The position numbers and the translations under genes are program-made. The notes under the pieces were generated by a model. The model saw nothing but the letters and a program-made list of their open reading frames with translations, did not search any database and was not told the origin of the DNA. From the NCBI GenBank assembly GCA_963556195.1, contig OY744516.1, forward strand, positions 37,457,778-37,521,777: a DNA stretch of 64,000 nucleotides, written 5' to 3'. Shown here in pieces: positions 10,982 to 22,268 of the stretch (position 1 is the first letter of the stretch; each line of letters starts with the position of its first letter). Source of the DNA: Sepiola atlantica (taxonomy: Eukaryota > Mollusca > Cephalopoda > Sepiida > Sepiolidae).

Positions 10982-12629
10982 GAAGAGACAAAATGGTGCC
11001 ACACTACAAAATGAATAATGAATTGTATGGGGAACACTAATATATATATAAAATTAAGTCAGTCAGATTCTTGATTTTTGTCAGCAATAGCTTCTGTCCT
11101 GCAAAATAAATGTTTTATTTTGAATGACCATTTTATTTTGTTACACGTTGGTCCATGTTAAGAAAAATAAAATGTAATTAGAGTTAATTCCTTCCAGGAA
11201 ATAATCTATCTGGTCAGATTTATTTCTGTATAGCAGCCATTTTTTCTAAAATGGTAGGTACATCTGTATTCATGCAATAACAGACTTACTTCCTTTTAGT
11301 TTTGAAGAGAAAAATATTTTGGAATAAAGGTACCTTACTCTGTCTTTGTCTATTACAGGTGTATTTTCCTTTCATTGGAACAAAAATATAAAATTTATGA
11401 AGAAAAAAAAAATGGATTCATTTCAAAATAAAAAATGCAAAACAAATTTCAAATAGTTAAACTACACCACTCTAAAAAGGAACACTCTAGATGGGACAAA
11501 AACAAAAAATTGTTAGAGTAGAGAAGGAATTCTCTTCTCTGACTGGACAGAACATGTACTACATTTTGTCCCTGTCTGAAGGTCAGGTTAGGATACACTG
11601 TCTATTTTACTCGGCAACAATTAAAACATATATATATGAAGAGAACCGGATGGGTAAGACCTTCCGTGCTTGAAACCGACGGTACGAATGTTGTACTAAT
11701 TTTTCTGTACCAGAATAAATAAATATTATGCTCTTAATTTTTAACTTTAATTCTTAATTAATCGAGCACTCTGCTGGGATTTTTCCTACCATTTTACAAA
11801 GAAGTTATATATATATATATATATATATATATGGGCTAAAGATGAATTTTTACGCATCTGACATGTAAAATAAAGTATCCCATGTAAACATTTTACTGTT
11901 GGTCCACTAAATTCTTGCTTTAGAATTTCTCCAGTGCACTGATGCTGAGCAATTGGATCCTGAACATTGTGGATGTGATCCTGATTCATAATCTCACCAT
12001 TCGATTAAAATTCTCCCATAATTATGTTGTTCACACTAGTGTGCCTTATAGATATATAAAATTTGCAATCCATTAAATTTCAATCACATGTAGCCGGGTA
12101 CAAGTCTAAGTCGTTTTAATTCAATCTCGCCAGTGATATATCCTCCCTCCCCAGTCACCCAGGATGGGTCATTCTTTGGTTGTTGTACTGTTCATAATTT
12201 ACATAAAATTCCTGTCTTCTTCAAATGTCCCTCCAATTTTCATGGGAGTCACTTCATCTTTCTGAAAAGGCATCTAACTTTCCAGAGAGTCTTAGTATTC
12301 AATTTAAAAAATACAACATATAATAAATTGAATTGAAACCAGTTTCGAAACCCTTTGCAATCAGAATAATTGCGAATTTGAGAAAACTGAAACTGTCAAC
12401 TGTGGATACTGGTGGCACTTGATCTCCAGCAAAAAAGCACTAAATAATGAGTGGTCAGACTGCTTTTTAAATAAAATGTATCAGGATATTTTTTTTTATT
12501 TAAAAAAAATTCTTTCTTTAACAAGAAAAAAAAATACATTGATTTTTTTTAGTTTTTTTATTTGGAGCAAATTTATATAAAATGTATTTAATGTTTTTTT
12601 TTTCCGTTTTTTTTCTTTTACCTTTCCAG
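9761..12629. other. Non-coding (probable intron), dispersed repeats
   Basis: No supportable exon, although an upstream SH3KBP1-like exon was specifically sought. A (TA)n tract lies at about 10951-10981 and another at 11807-11832. The block 11640-11800 shares GCTTGAAACCGACGGTAC and CACTCTGCTGGGAT with 33040-33230, so it is a dispersed repeat. Confidence 0.55.
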
Positions 12630-12747
12630 GTTGAGGTTGGCTGGTGGGAGGGTCGGCTAAATGGTAAAACAGGATTGTTTCCTTCAAATTTTGTGGAATG
12701 CTGTGAAAATCCAGATGACGAGGAGAAAGAAAAAAGTGTAAAAACAG
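12630..12747 (+). CDS. SH3KBP1: SH3KBP1/CD2AP-like exon: C-terminal half of an SH3 domain
   Basis: The exon is 118 bp. It is preceded by a strong polypyrimidine tract and CAG, and followed by GTGACA. Read in phase 0 it gives [20 protein letters not shown] followed by [19 protein letters not shown], then one base (phase 1). GWWEG and GLFPSNFV are the ligand-binding WW and ALYDY-distal PxNFV motifs of SH3 domains. The NGKTG/PSNF version is closest to the second SH3 domain of CIN85/CD2AP. In that family the protein is a cytoplasmic scaffold linking CBL-type ligases, endocytosis and actin. The first half of this SH3 domain must be on an upstream exon that I could not find. Family assignment is strong because the next exon carries the family-specific motif. 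Confidence 0.88.
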
Positions 12748-12939
12748 GTGACATTCTTTATATTATTTTTTGTTTTGTGTGTGTGCATGTGTATATGTTT
12801 GTGCATGTGTATGTATATTATAAGACATTATCACCTTCTCCAGTCAAGAATGAAATGAACATAGTAGTAAGCTCTTTTCTGCTCAAGTTATTTTTCTCGT
12901 TGATAATTTTTTATTTTGGTAGAAACATGTAAGTCAATA

Positions 12940-13150
12940 GCTTCTTTCTAGCCTTTGGAATTTCCTTCCTTTTTCCATGACCATACTAACATACAGACAT
13001 TTAAATGTAATGTGAACAAACGTCTTGCTGCAAAACTCCCCATATAGGATTCCCCTAATTCTCAGTGACATTGAGCCTTGGTTGGGGTGAACTTAAGTAA
13101 AAAAATAAAAATAATAAAATAAATAAAAAATAATAATAAAAAAATAAAAA
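12940..13150 (+). pseudogene. LINE 3'-end fragment
   Basis: This is the 3' tail of the same LINE family as 3757-4830 and 39320-41085. It keeps the AGCCTTTGGAATTTCC block, the ATTTAAATGTAATGTGAACA block and the GGTGAA end followed by an AATAAAA-rich tail. Only the last ~200 bp is present, as expected for 5'-truncated retrotransposition. Confidence 0.75.
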
Positions 13151-13239
13151 ATACAAATGCATGTTTTTGTTAAAAACTTGTACTTGCTTTTCAATCATTT
13201 AACAAATTCTAAGTTTGTTGATTGAGGGTGAGCGATTGA

Positions 13240-13243
<4 letters not shown>

Positions 13244-13283
<40 letters not shown>
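13244..13283. repeat. (TA)n microsatellite
   Basis: An uninterrupted TA tract on the left side of the large palindrome. A similar tract at about 13561-13592 lies on its right side. Confidence 0.9.
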
Positions 13284-13288
<5 letters not shown>

Positions 13289-13388
13289 TTCCATGTATCC
13301 ACATAAAATGTTAAAAGGAGATATAATTTTTTGTGTATCGATTTTAAGTATTTACTTCAACAGTGCTCATTATGAGTAGAGCTAGGTA

Positions 13389-13557
13389 GTAAATCATGAA
13401 AATATATTTATGGCAATTAAGCTACACAGAGGCTTCTGCGTTTCATCTCTAGAGGGAATCGTCAGGCTAAAATGCAATTTAGCCTGACGATTCCCTCTAG
13501 GGATGAAACGCAGAAGCCTCTGTGTAGCTTAATTGCCATAAATATATTTTCATAATT

Positions 13558-13560
<3 letters not shown>
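13389..13560. repeat. Near-perfect palindrome with 83-bp arms
   Basis: Arm 13389-13471 and arm 13478-13560 are reverse complements with only two mismatches. They are separated by six bases (ATGCAA). Flanking (TA)n tracts lie on both sides. Such an arrangement can extrude a cruciform or, in RNA, form a hairpin of about 83 bp. Each arm carries the same hammerhead-like module (see the separate entry). Confidence 0.93.
13476..13534 (+). ncRNA. Candidate type I hammerhead ribozyme (degenerate)
   Basis: CUGACGA (13484-13490) fits the CUGANGA core. Stem II is UCCC/GGGA, with a U-U mismatch where a closing pair is expected. GAAA is at 13505-13508. Stem III is a seven-pair hairpin (13508-13514 with 13519-13525). 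The cleavage position would follow A13526 (GUA). Stem I pairs 13476-13483 with 13527-13534 with one mismatch. All three conserved boxes are in the correct order, but the bad closing pair of stem II makes activity doubtful. The copy on the opposite strand has a poorer stem II. Confidence 0.5.
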
Positions 13561-13593
<33 letters not shown>

Positions 13594-13654
13594 TCAGACC
13601 GCTGTTTTGCCATATCCTACTTCATAGTATGGCTAGACATAGTGAGTGTTTATA

Positions 13655-13722
13655 GCTGAGATTTGAAACCTGCCCGTTTGTACAGTAGTTAGAAATATTA
13701 CCGCTAAACCATCTTGCACACG
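13655..13722 (-). repeat. tRNA-like SINE head
   Basis: On the minus strand a TGGTTTAGCGGTAA A-box-like element is followed about 40 bases later by a GGTTTCAAATC B-box-like element. This is an internal RNA polymerase III promoter layout, but it does not fold into a credible tRNA. Downstream on that strand is a CTGAAGA followed by (TA)n, then the palindrome. Confidence 0.6.
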
Positions 13723-13867
13723 ATGAAAGTAAGAGAAATTAATGTTTTCAAATTTATTTACATTTACTGATTCCCAAGAACTCAATTCTAATTAAGCTAA
13801 GTGGAAACTGTTATTTCCCATACAGAGTGCTATATTGTGGCTTTATTGTTGAACCAAATATGGCTTT

Positions 13868-14256
13868 ACATGCTGTGGAAGTCACTCTGGATCATATGCT
13901 AGGTAACTAGGCACTAAATACTATGGAAGTCACTCTGGGTCATATCCTGGGTGACTAGGCACTAAATCCTGTGGAAGTCAGTCTGGGTCATATCTTGGGT
14001 GACTTGGCACTAAATGCTATGGACGTCACCCCAGGTCATATCCTGGGTGCCTAGGCGCTAAATCATGTGGAAGTCACTCCGGGTCATATCCTGGGTGCCT
14101 AGGCACTAAATCCTGTGAAACTCACTCTGGGTCATATGCTAGGTGACTAGACACTAAATCCTGTGGAAGTCACTCTGGATCATATCCTGAGTGACTCAGC
14201 ACTAAATGCTATGGAAGTCACTTGGGGCCATATCCAGGGTGACTCGGCACTAAATG
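13868..14256 (+). repeat. 48-bp minisatellite (about 8 copies)
   Basis: The unit GTGGAAGTCACTCTGGGTCA... recurs every 48 bases with substitutions. Since 48 is divisible by 3, one frame stays open for part of the array and reads a 16-residue repeat (MEVTLDHILSDSALNA-like, at 14163-14258). There is no start, splice context or conservation evidence for coding. Confidence 0.9.
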
Positions 14257-16739
14257 TAGTTCGATACTATGAGGACTGCATGCATTCTAACTGGTTGCTT
14301 TGTCGATCGTTTTATGCTCACACTGTGTTGAAAAGATTTGTAAAACAGTTTAGTTGGGAACTTGGGTAATTGGTCAATTCTGTCGGCAACCCAAAAACAA
14401 GAAAAACTCTTCATGAACAATAACAAATATTGAAACATGGGTCGGTAACAATAATTAAAACAAAAAGTTATGTTGCTCTCATTGGGGAGAAAAAACAAAT
14501 TGAGGAATTTAACTTGTGCTTGGTCTTGGTTCGGACTTTAAAATTTGCTTTGTGCTTTTTTACCTTAGAAGAAGTTTAATTTGGAAAGAAATCTTATTTG
14601 TCTTTCTCTCAGTATGTCTCTTAGCTTGATCAACATTCTCCTGGTGAATTCTCCAAGTTTCAGTTCTTTTTATTAAGAATTTTTACTTGAGATGAGTTTT
14701 GTGATTCTCTACCCAATCAGAATTCCTGTCACATTTTCTGCTTTCTTATGATTGGTCAGGTAATGAAAGCCTTTGTTTCACCTAAATGTGTGAGCTTTAA
14801 ATCAAGCCACAATATTAGGGCTGGGTCTTATTTCAAAATTAGAATGTCTTAGTATTTCTTGATAGGTAATTATATCAGATATGTTATGTGTACCCTTGTG
14901 ATCTTTTTAATTTGCCAACATAAATTGTTTTTCTGAAAATTATTTCCTGATAATTCAGTTGTCCAAATAAATAATTTCTCCCATTGTCGATTTTAACCTG
15001 AACACAACCTTTCAAATTATAAAAACAATTTTGCTTGAGTACTTTCTCTTAGTTGTCATATTAAACCAGGAAATACAATCTTTCACAATTATGATTTAGT
15101 CTTGACTTTTTTAGCTTTCGTTATTTATAATCAAAACAGGTGTTCTTAGGAGTTGTCAATCAGCACAAAAATATGATCTTGTTAAATTGTCCGTGAAAAT
15201 AATATTTGGCGATATTTTATGTGATGACCCCAATTTCTTTAAATTATTCCATAATTGATTTAACTTAATCTATTAATATTTGCATTAACAAAAGTACCTC
15301 ATCGTGTCACAATATGAGTTGGAAACTTCAGCTGTAGAACTTCATCTACAATGTTATGTTCATGGTTAAGCTTATATTCAAAGTAAAAGACAAAACACTT
15401 CAAGGTTAGATAACCTCCAAACTATATATACTCCCTCCTCCTACCCACACTCACACTTTTTATTCATCTCCTCTTCCGAATGTTTTTGGCTCACTCTGAT
15501 GCACTTTTATTTTCGACAGTTTTTCTTGGCTAACCTCTGATAGTTGTATCATTGGTAGGATCATCAAATTTAACCCAGTATAAAGGATGGACTTTATCGA
15601 CAACTTTGAAAGAGGATGGCAGTTTTGTTGGTTATGGGAAACCTTATATTACCCGATTGGTTGATCATGTCACTATTCACTACAGCTTTTACACATAATT
15701 TTGCACTTAATAAAAATAAAAATTCTTCTCTTTCCTATTTAGTTACTAGCAAGGTTACCTGGCATTGTCCGGAGGCATAAATAGCAAAATAGAAAAGTTT
15801 TTAAAAATGTATGTGTAATATCGTTCTTTTAAAACCTTTTTCTCTTTCTATCTCTCTCTCTCTGATTGACCCCCTCCTCTGCCCCTCTCTCTATGGCGAC
15901 TGATTCAATATAATAGAAAGAAAGCAAGCAAGAAAACTTCAGTGTTTTTTTTTAAATTTCTTTTGAAACAACGACCAGTAAGAATGAGAAATGTAATTTT
16001 TATGCCCTCCTCCCTCCCTAACACTAATTTTGTCCCTAGTGACCCTAATGGAATGAATATTACGGTGTTCATCTTTACCATAACCAGATCGAGATCACAC
16101 TAAATATGACAGTATTTCTTATGAGCATAACAAGTTTCTGTTCACACTAAATGCAATGATGTAAGGTTTATAAATGTATCTTGTGTAGTTTCTGATTTTT
16201 AGCTGGGCCACAGACGTAGTCCGAATTTCGACATTCCTTTATATAATAGGTGGTAGAAAGGTTCATGTGCATACTGCGGCCTATTCTCTTTTGCATTTTC
16301 TTAATGTCTCGTGGGATTTACTGTTTGAACCTATGATGTTATACTTATTGGAAATTTTAATCTAGACAAAGACTAAATTGAAAATCATTTCAAACAAAAC
16401 ACATTTGCATGCTTATAATTTTGCCTGATGATTGTAACGAGCTTGAAACTATCATTGACTAGCAGGGTAACCCCATATTACCCGGGAATGATAATGAGCC
16501 TTATACAAAAGCAGGACATCGAGTATATAAATTTAGCTTAAATAGTTAAAAGTTCCAAAGTCAAATGTTTCACTTCATTTTTATTAACACAAAAAGATTT
16601 CTCATAAATTTTATTGCAAATTCACAAAAAAGCAAGCTATCAGATTGGATAATAATTATTGTCATTTGGTTCCTCATAAAAGTTTAATTTTCTCTCAGGA
16701 CTTTATTATAGATAAAATGAAATCCTCTGTTTACTGTTT
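14257..16739. other. Non-coding intron with dispersed CTAG-type repeats
   Basis: No gene is seen. Two copies of a recurrent motif, ACTAGCA(G/A)GG followed by a CCCGG-like hairpin, start at about 15746 and 16459. CT-rich stretches occur near 15840-15890. Confidence 0.55.
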
Positions 16740-16992
16740 ATTGATGTCCGATCCTGGTCCTGGTTCGGCAATTCACTCTGGGCAGATTAGGCAGGCTTCC
16801 TCTGAAGGAGGAATTTCTAGGGCATCTTAAATTCACAAGCAGTCCCCAGTCATATATACCCTGGTTAAGGTTTTTGTTTTTCAGGGAGGTATCACTGACC
16901 TCCCACATAGAGGGCTTGGTATTCCCAAATGGTCACCCATCTGGTACTCACCAGGCTTAACTTTGATGATCTAATGAAAACCGGTGTGTCAA
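16740..16992 (-). mobile_element. SINE with 5S-rRNA-derived head
   Basis: On the minus strand, 16990 to 16913 resembles the internal half of 5S rRNA: GATC..., AGTTAAG, CCTGGTGAGTACCAGATGGG, GTGACC and TGGGAATACC in the correct order. A ~10-base gap lies after the AAG of the A-box region. The box C-like part is the best preserved. A non-5S body follows (16912 to about 16740). Several losses rule out a functional 5S gene. A 5S-headed (SINE3-type) element or a processed 5S-derived SINE fits best. Confidence 0.72.
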
Positions 16993-18016
16993 CATGATTA
17001 TGTCCAATGGGAAATCAGAGTCCATCAGATTTGATTTGTAAAACTCTCTAATACAAAATTAATACCACTATTGTGGAGAAAGGTGTTGAGGTTGAATGAA
17101 GAACATGTGAAACGCAAGTTTAGAGACCAAGTGATTAAGCGTTAGGCTACCAGATTAACTACAGGAAGCGTGAAATATGCTGAAGGATACACTGTTGGAT
17201 GTAACAGTAGGTAACACAAACCAGGCTAGTTTTGGGTGTGAAAAATTGTAAATATAGTTAAGTTACCCACAATTTATACTTGTGATATCTCATTTATTGT
17301 TTGGGTTATTTTGATAAAATTTGAATGTAAAAAAAAGTCGAACCATTTCTCTTTATAAATATTTTTTTTTTTTCTTGTTTAGACGACTTCAAATTAGGTC
17401 ACTATTTTCAATTTATTTTTTATGTGAATAAAATGTTTTTTTAAATTAGCCAGCCAATATGTTATGAGTATCTATGCGTATAAAAATAGTTCTATCTTAC
17501 AGAAAAATTGTCACCTGTCAATATGGTTAAAATAAATTTTTGAGTTGTCTTTGGCAAATAAAATCCAACTTGAAAACTTCAATAGATTTTATTAAAGAAA
17601 TTCAGTTTGAAGGAATTCCGAAAATGGCACCTTTTTTATAGTAAAAAATCCCATCTGTTGGGGTCATATTACTATGCTAATAAATCATTTTGCCCAATCT
17701 CATGATATTAGAGCCCCCCCCCCCATATTAAAGATTTACGACTCGGCACATAACAAGGACAAAAGTTATGACCAAGCAAAGGTAACAAAGAATATTTCTA
17801 AATTGATAAAGTATATCTACATATTCATGAAGTTTAATATTAATTATAGTTTCAGAACCATTTTTATGTATAATATGTAAATATTTGATCATGTTTAATT
17901 GCTTGCATTTTTCTTTAAAATGTTGAATTCTGAATAAAAAATGTGAAATTTTTTAGTACTAGTAGTAGCAAGCATGGCACCGTTTAATATCATTATGTTA
18001 GCTTTCTGTCCCGCTT
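16993..18016. other. Non-coding, AT-rich
   Basis: No gene. A (C)9 run is at about 17716. The sequence is otherwise unremarkable. Confidence 0.5.
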
Positions 18017-20321
18017 CCATTTCTTTTTCCCGCTTCCATTTCTTTTTCCCTCCTTCCTTTTCTATCTCATCCTCCTTCCTTTTCTATCTCATACTCCTTC
18101 CTTTTCTATCTCATACTCCTTCCTTTTCTATCTCATACTCCTTCCTTTTCTATCTCATACTCCTTCCTTTTCTATCTCATACTCCTTCCTTTTCTATCTC
18201 ATACTCCTTCCTTTTCTATCTCATACTCCTTCCTTTTCTATCTCATACTCCTTCCTTTTCTATCTCATACTCCTTCCTTTTCTATCTCATACTCCTTCCT
18301 TTTCTATCTCATACTCCTTCCTTTTCTATCTCATACTCCTTCCTTTTCTATCTCATACTCCTTCCTTTTCTATCTCATACTCCTTCCTTTTCTATCTCAT
18401 ACTCCTTCCTTTTCTATCTCATACTCCTTCCTTTTCTATCTCATACTCCTTCCTTTTCTATCTCATACTCCTTCCTTTTCTATCTCATACTCCTTCCTTT
18501 TCTATCTCATACTCCTTCCTTTTCTATCTCATACTCCTTCCTTTTCTATCTCATACTCCTTCCTTTTCTATCTCATACTCCTTCCTTTTCTATCTCATAC
18601 TCCTTCCTTTTCTATCTCATACTCCTTCCTTTTCTATCTCATACTCCTTCCTTTTCTATCTCCCCCCTCCTTCCTTTTCTATCTCCCCCCTCCTTCCTTT
18701 TCTATCTCCCCCCTCCTTCCTTTTCTATCTCCCCCCTCCTTCCTTTTCTATCTCCCCCCTCCTTCCTTTTCTATCTCCCCCCTCCTTCCTTTTCTATCTC
18801 CCCCCTCCTTCCTTTTCTATCTCCCCCCTCCTTCCTTTTCTATCTCCCCCCTCCTTCCTTTTCTATCTCCCCCCTCCTTCCTTTTCTATCTCCCCCCTCC
18901 TTCCTTTTCTATCTCCCCCCTCCTTCCTTTTCTATCTCCCCCCTCCTTCCTTTTCTATCTCCCCCCTCCTTCCTTTTCTATCTCCCCCCTCCTTCCTTTT
19001 CTATCTCCCCCCTCCTTCCTTTTCTATCTCCCCCCTCCTTCCTTTTCTATCTCCCCCCTCCTTCCTTTTCTATCTCCCCCCTCCTTCCTTTTCTATCTCC
19101 CCCCTCCTTCCTTTTCTATCTCCCCCCTCCTTCCTTTTCTATCTCCCCCCTCCTTCCTTTTCTATCTCCCCCCTCCTTCCTTTTCTATCTCCCCCCTCCT
19201 TCCTTTTCTATCTCCCCCCTCCTTCCTTTTCTATCTCCCCCCTCCTTCCTTTTCTATCTCCCCCCTCCTTCCTTTTCTATCTCCCCCCTCCTTCCTTTTC
19301 TATCTCCCCCCTCCTTCCTTTTCTATCTCCCCCCTCCTTCCTTTTCTATCTCCCCCCTCCTTCCTTTTCTATCTCCCCCCTCCTTCCTTTTCTATCTCCC
19401 CCCTCCTTCCTTTTCTATCTCCCCCTCCTTCCTTTTCTATCTCCCCCCTCCTTCCTTTTCTATCTCCCCCCTCCTTCCTTTTCTATCTCCCCCCTCCTTC
19501 CTTTTCTATTTCCCCCCTCCTTCCTTTTCTATCTCCCCCTCTCTTTCTGCTTCCTTTTCTATCTGCCCCCTCTCTTTCTGCTTCCTTTTCTCTCTCCCCC
19601 TCTCTTTCTGCTTCCTTTTCTCTCTCCCCCTCTCTTTCTGCTTCCTTTTCTCTCTCCCCCTCTCTTTCTGCTTCCTTTTCTCTCTCCCCCTCTCTTTCTG
19701 CTTCCTTTTCTCTCTCCCCCTCTCTTTCTGCTTCCTTTTCTCTCTCCCCCTCTCTTTCTGCTTCCTTTTCTCTCTCTCCCTCTCTTTCTGCTTCCTTTTC
19801 TCTCTCTCCCTCTCTTTCTGCTTCCTTTTCTCTCTCTCCCTCTCTTTCTGCTTCCTTTTCTCTCTCTCTCTGTCTTTCTGCTCCCTTTTCTCTCTCTCTC
19901 TCTCTTTCTGCTTCCTTTTCTTTCTCTCTCTCTCTTTCTGCTTCCTTTCTCTCTCTCTCTCTCATTCTGCTTCCTTTTCTCTCTCTCTCTCTCATTCTGC
20001 TTCCTTTTCTCTCTCTCTCTCTTTCTGCTTCCTTTTCTCTCTCTCTCTCTCTTTCTGCTTCCTTTTCTCTCTCTCTCTCTTTCTGCTTCCTTTTCTCTCT
20101 CTCTCTCTCTTTCTGCTTCCTTTTCTCTCTCTCTCTCTCTGCTTCCTTTTCTCTCTCTCTCTCTTTCTGCTTCCTTTTCTCTCTCTCTCTCTCTTTCTGC
20201 TTCCTTTTCTCTCTCTCTCTCTCTTTCTGCTTCCTTTTCTCTCTCTCTCTCTCTTTCTGCTTCCTTTTCTCTCTCTCTCTCTCTTTCTGCTTCCTTTTCT
20301 CTCTCTCTCTCTCTTTCTGCT

Positions 20322-20362
<41 letters not shown>

Positions 20363-21135
20363 ACTTCCTTTTCTCTCTCTCTCTCTCTTTCTGCTTCCTT
20401 TTCTCTCTCTCTCTCTCTCTTTCTGCTTCCTTTTCTCTCTCTCTCTCTCTCTCTTTCTGCTTCCTTTTCTCTCTCTCTCTCTCTTTCTGCTTCCTTTTCT
20501 CTCTCTCTCTCTCTCTTTCTGCTTCCTTTTCTCTCTCTCTCTCTCTCTTTCTCCTTCTTTTTCTCTCTCTCTCTCTCTCTTTCTACTTCCTTTTCTCTCT
20601 CTCTCTCTTTCTGCTTCCTTTTCTCTCCTTCTCTCTCTCTCTCTCTTTCTGCTTCCTTTTCTCTCTCTCTCTCTCTCTTTCTGCTTCCTTTTCTCTCTCT
20701 CTCTCTCTCTCTCTTTCTGCTTCCTTTTCTCTCTCTCTCTCTCTCTCTCTTTCTGCTTCCTTTTCTCTCTCTCTCTCTCTTTCTGCTTCCTTTTCTCTCT
20801 CTCTCTCTCTCTCTTTCTGCTTCCTTTTCTCTCTCTCTCTCTCTCTCTCTTTCTCCTTCTTTTTCTCTCTCTCTTTCTGCTTCCTTTTCTCTCTCTCTCT
20901 TTTTCCCTTTCTCCCTTTCTCCCTATTCTTTTTTCTCTCTCTCTTTCCCTTGTTATTTTTCTGTTTCTCTCTTTCCCTTGTTTTCACTCTGTCTCTCTTT
21001 CCCTTGTTTTCACTCTGTCTCTCTTTCCTATTTATCTTTCTCTCTTTCCTTTGTTGCTCTATCTTGTTACTTTCTCCTTCTCGGGACTTTCTCTCTCTCT
21101 CCTTTCTCTCTCTCTCTCTCTCTCTTTTTGTCCAA
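18017..21135 (+). repeat. 3.1-kb polypyrimidine minisatellite complex
   Basis: An almost unbroken C/T tract on the + strand in four zones. At about 18059-18660 a 22-bp unit (TATCTCATACTCCTTCCTTT-) repeats about 27 times. At about 18660-19540 a 23-bp unit with CATAC changed to C6 repeats about 38 times. At about 19541-19870 a 30-bp unit with CTCTCTTTCTGCTTCC repeats about 11 times. At 19871-20890 units of the same kind carry an expanding (CT)n. A degenerate CT-rich tail runs to ~21135. The 1060-codon frame across it (and purine-strand frames) is a by-product of sequence without A-containing stop codons. Confidence 0.95.
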
Positions 21136-21364
21136 TTTTATACTGGTTTTATCTAATAATAATTGCTTTTATTATGATTAATTTTTATTTAGTAAATTAC
21201 ATTTGTAAGGAGGTTTCACTTGTTTGATGCCTGCATTTTTAGTTATACACTAGTAGTAGTAAATTCTTGTGAATCAACATGGTACAACTTTGTTGACCGG
21301 CTCGATTTTTGTGTTTGCATTCTTGCAGGAGGGACCACGTAATCGTTGCCTACATCCCTAAGTG

Positions 21365-21468
21365 AAAGTTATATTATGGAACCGACTGGATTCGAACTTG
21401 GAACACCCAGGTCGTCAGTCCGTGTCGTTATTTACATGATTCTGTGGCTAATTGAGCTACCAAAATAA
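21365..21468 (-). repeat. tRNA-like SINE head
   Basis: On the minus strand GGTAGCTCAATTAGCCACAG (A-box-like) is followed by GTTCGAATCCAGTC (B-box-like). The arms do not complete a cloverleaf, so this is a SINE head, not a tRNA gene. Confidence 0.6.
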
Positions 21469-21589
21469 CTTTGGTACCATTGTTTGTTTTGCAAAGATCT
21501 ATATATTCACATTCTTTTTTTTTTTTTTTTTAGATGGCAATAAAAATTATTTTGTTATACCTAGTAACAGTCTAGACTTGTGGGTGGAC

Positions 21590-22268
21590 AAAGGGGGGGG
21601 GGGGCGCCCAAGGCATAGTGTGACATGGTGGTTGGATGAGGAAGTTGAAAAGTGTATATAAAAAAAAAGCAGAAATGACGTAGTCGGTGGATAAAAGGTT
21701 TAGTGAATAAGAATGTGTATCTGGAGGCAAAGAGGAAAGCAAGAAGAATAATATACAAAGCCAAGAAGGGGGCTGAGCAAGCCAAGTTCCCAGATATACT
21801 ACCAAGGGATGACAAAAAGAATAAAGTATTCAGGATAGCAAAGACAAATATGGATATTGTTGGAGAGAAGTGCATTCGAAGTAACAATGGAGTGTTAGCA
21901 ACAAATGAACAGGACAAGAGGAATGCTTGGGAATGCCACTATGAGAAATTGTTAAATACTGAGTGGAACCATAAAAATTTAGTAGTTGCAGAAGCAGTAT
22001 CTGATCCAAGCTCTAACAATTGAGAAAGAAATGGTACGACAAGCTGTGAGATGAAGAAGGGTAAGGCCGCCGGACCCTCGGGCATTGTTGCAGAAATGTT
22101 AAAAGTTGCGGGTGAAACAGGCATTAAGATGATCATAGACTTGACAAATCAGATCATAAAAGAAGAGGTTATCCCAAAAAACTGGTTTCAGAGAGATCTA
22201 AAGTCAATTTCTAAAAGCCGTCCAACACATGCCAGCACGTAAAACGTACATTAAACTGAATATGATGA
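21590..22268 (+). pseudogene. Internally deleted RTE-type LINE copy
   Basis: The reading GGRPRHSVTWWLDEEVEKCI starts at about 21594. It is followed in shifted frames by the region between endonuclease and RT (21703-22023, ...AKKGAEQAKFPDILPRDD...) and KKGKAAGPSGIVAEMLK (22054 onward). It then jumps from VIPKNW (RT start) directly to the extreme 3' end (SRPTHAST, ~22210-22240) and a short GATGATG tail. Most of the RT and the whole C-terminal region are missing, yet both the 5' part and the 3' end are kept. Confidence 0.8.

Noticed and set aside
11491..11673. Possible upstream SH3 exon
   Set aside because: The frame lacks the ALYDY/E-rich features of an SH3 N-terminal half and overlaps a dispersed repeat at its end.
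16908..16992. Functional 5S rRNA gene
   Set aside because: An internal deletion, a diverged first half and an unrelated downstream body.
17974..21156. A 1060-codon + frame, and 134-170-codon purine-strand frames, across the CT-rich tract
   Set aside because: The sequence is a polypyrimidine minisatellite. Lack of stop codons follows from composition, and the repeat periods of 22, 23 and 30 bp explain the protein-level repeats.
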